Assembly (NCBI GenBank): GCA_003567835.1
Contig: PWYO01000090.1
Location: 1-13,006 of the forward strand
Length of the DNA stretch: 13,006 nucleotides
Reading direction: 5' to 3'
Source: Actinomycetota bacterium
GTDB taxonomy: Bacteria > Actinomycetota > Humimicrobiia > Humimicrobiales > Humimicrobiaceae
Shown here: positions 12,951 through 13,006 of the stretch, in pieces
How positions within the stretch are numbered: the stretch's first letter is position 1
Layout: every line of letters starts with the position of its first letter
Position numbers and translations under genes: made by a program
The notes under the pieces: model-generated
Database searches by the model: none
What the model was told of the DNA's origin: nothing
Seen by the model: only the letters and a program-made list of their open reading frames with translations

Positions 12951-12961
12951 CCATGTTTTTT
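12923..12961 (+). terminator. Weak candidate terminator at the end of the fliD operon
   Basis: CAGGCT (12925-12930) pairs with AGCCTG (12942-12947) across an 11-nt loop; one G-T and one T-A pair extend the stem to 8 bp. A run of six T (12956-12961) follows after a 6-nt gap. The stem lies inside the last codons of the fliT-like gene. The large loop and the gap before the T-run make it unconvincing. The remaining 45 bases to the window end show no gene. Confidence 0.3.
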
Positions 12962-13006
12962 GCTTTTTCCTGCCCCAAAGCCAGCCCCTTTTAGCAACCA
13001 TAGGCA

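Overview
This window is a late flagellar gene cluster, with every gene on the + strand. In order it carries fliA (sigma-28), flgF, flgG, a single-domain flgJ rod-binding gene, flgN, flgK, flgL, fliW, csrA, fliC (flagellin), a large glycosyltransferase/TPR gene, fliD, fliS and a fliT-like gene. The order, the fliW-csrA pair next to flagellin, and a CsrA with a B. subtilis-like C-terminal extension suggest a Bacillota bacterium, most likely Clostridia-like and of medium GC. This is inferred from gene content and order only; there is no rRNA or other marker to settle it.

Layout. A strong sigma-A-type promoter at the left edge (TTGACA, 16 bp, TATACT) should drive fliA. Sigma-28-type promoters then precede flgF (TAAG-N15-CCCGATAA), fliC (TAAA-N16-TCCGATAT) and fliD (TAAG-N15-GCCGATAT). 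The run flgF to csrA (879-6314) is tightly packed, with gaps of at most 38 nt and one 17-nt overlap, so it is probably one operon. fliC has its own promoter, a leader of about 150 nt and a strong intrinsic terminator. The glycosyltransferase follows alone, then fliD-fliS-fliT.

How the parts work together. FliA switches on the late genes. FlgF and FlgG form the rod, and FlgJ is the rod-binding assembly factor. FlgK and FlgL form the hook-filament junction, chaperoned by FlgN. FliC is the filament protein, chaperoned by FliS and capped by FliD, and the last gene resembles the FliD chaperone FliT. FliW and CsrA form the homeostatic switch on flagellin translation, and the fliC leader carries GGA motifs that fit CsrA binding. 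The glycosyltransferase between fliC and fliD is a good candidate for modifying flagellin.

Most unusual points. (1) FliA seems to lack about 20 residues, covering the sigma-3 helix-turn-helix, while its target promoters keep the classical -10 element. (2) No flgM is present at its usual place before flgN. (3) The fliC leader contains a 41-codon open frame with a near-ideal ribosome binding site, running through the predicted CsrA sites and ending 11 nt inside fliC. (4) The middle of flagellin is AT-richer than its ends and contains two independent in-frame tandem duplications (120-bp and 174-bp periods). I see no mobile element, CRISPR array, tRNA or rRNA. No gene-free stretch exceeds 300 bases.
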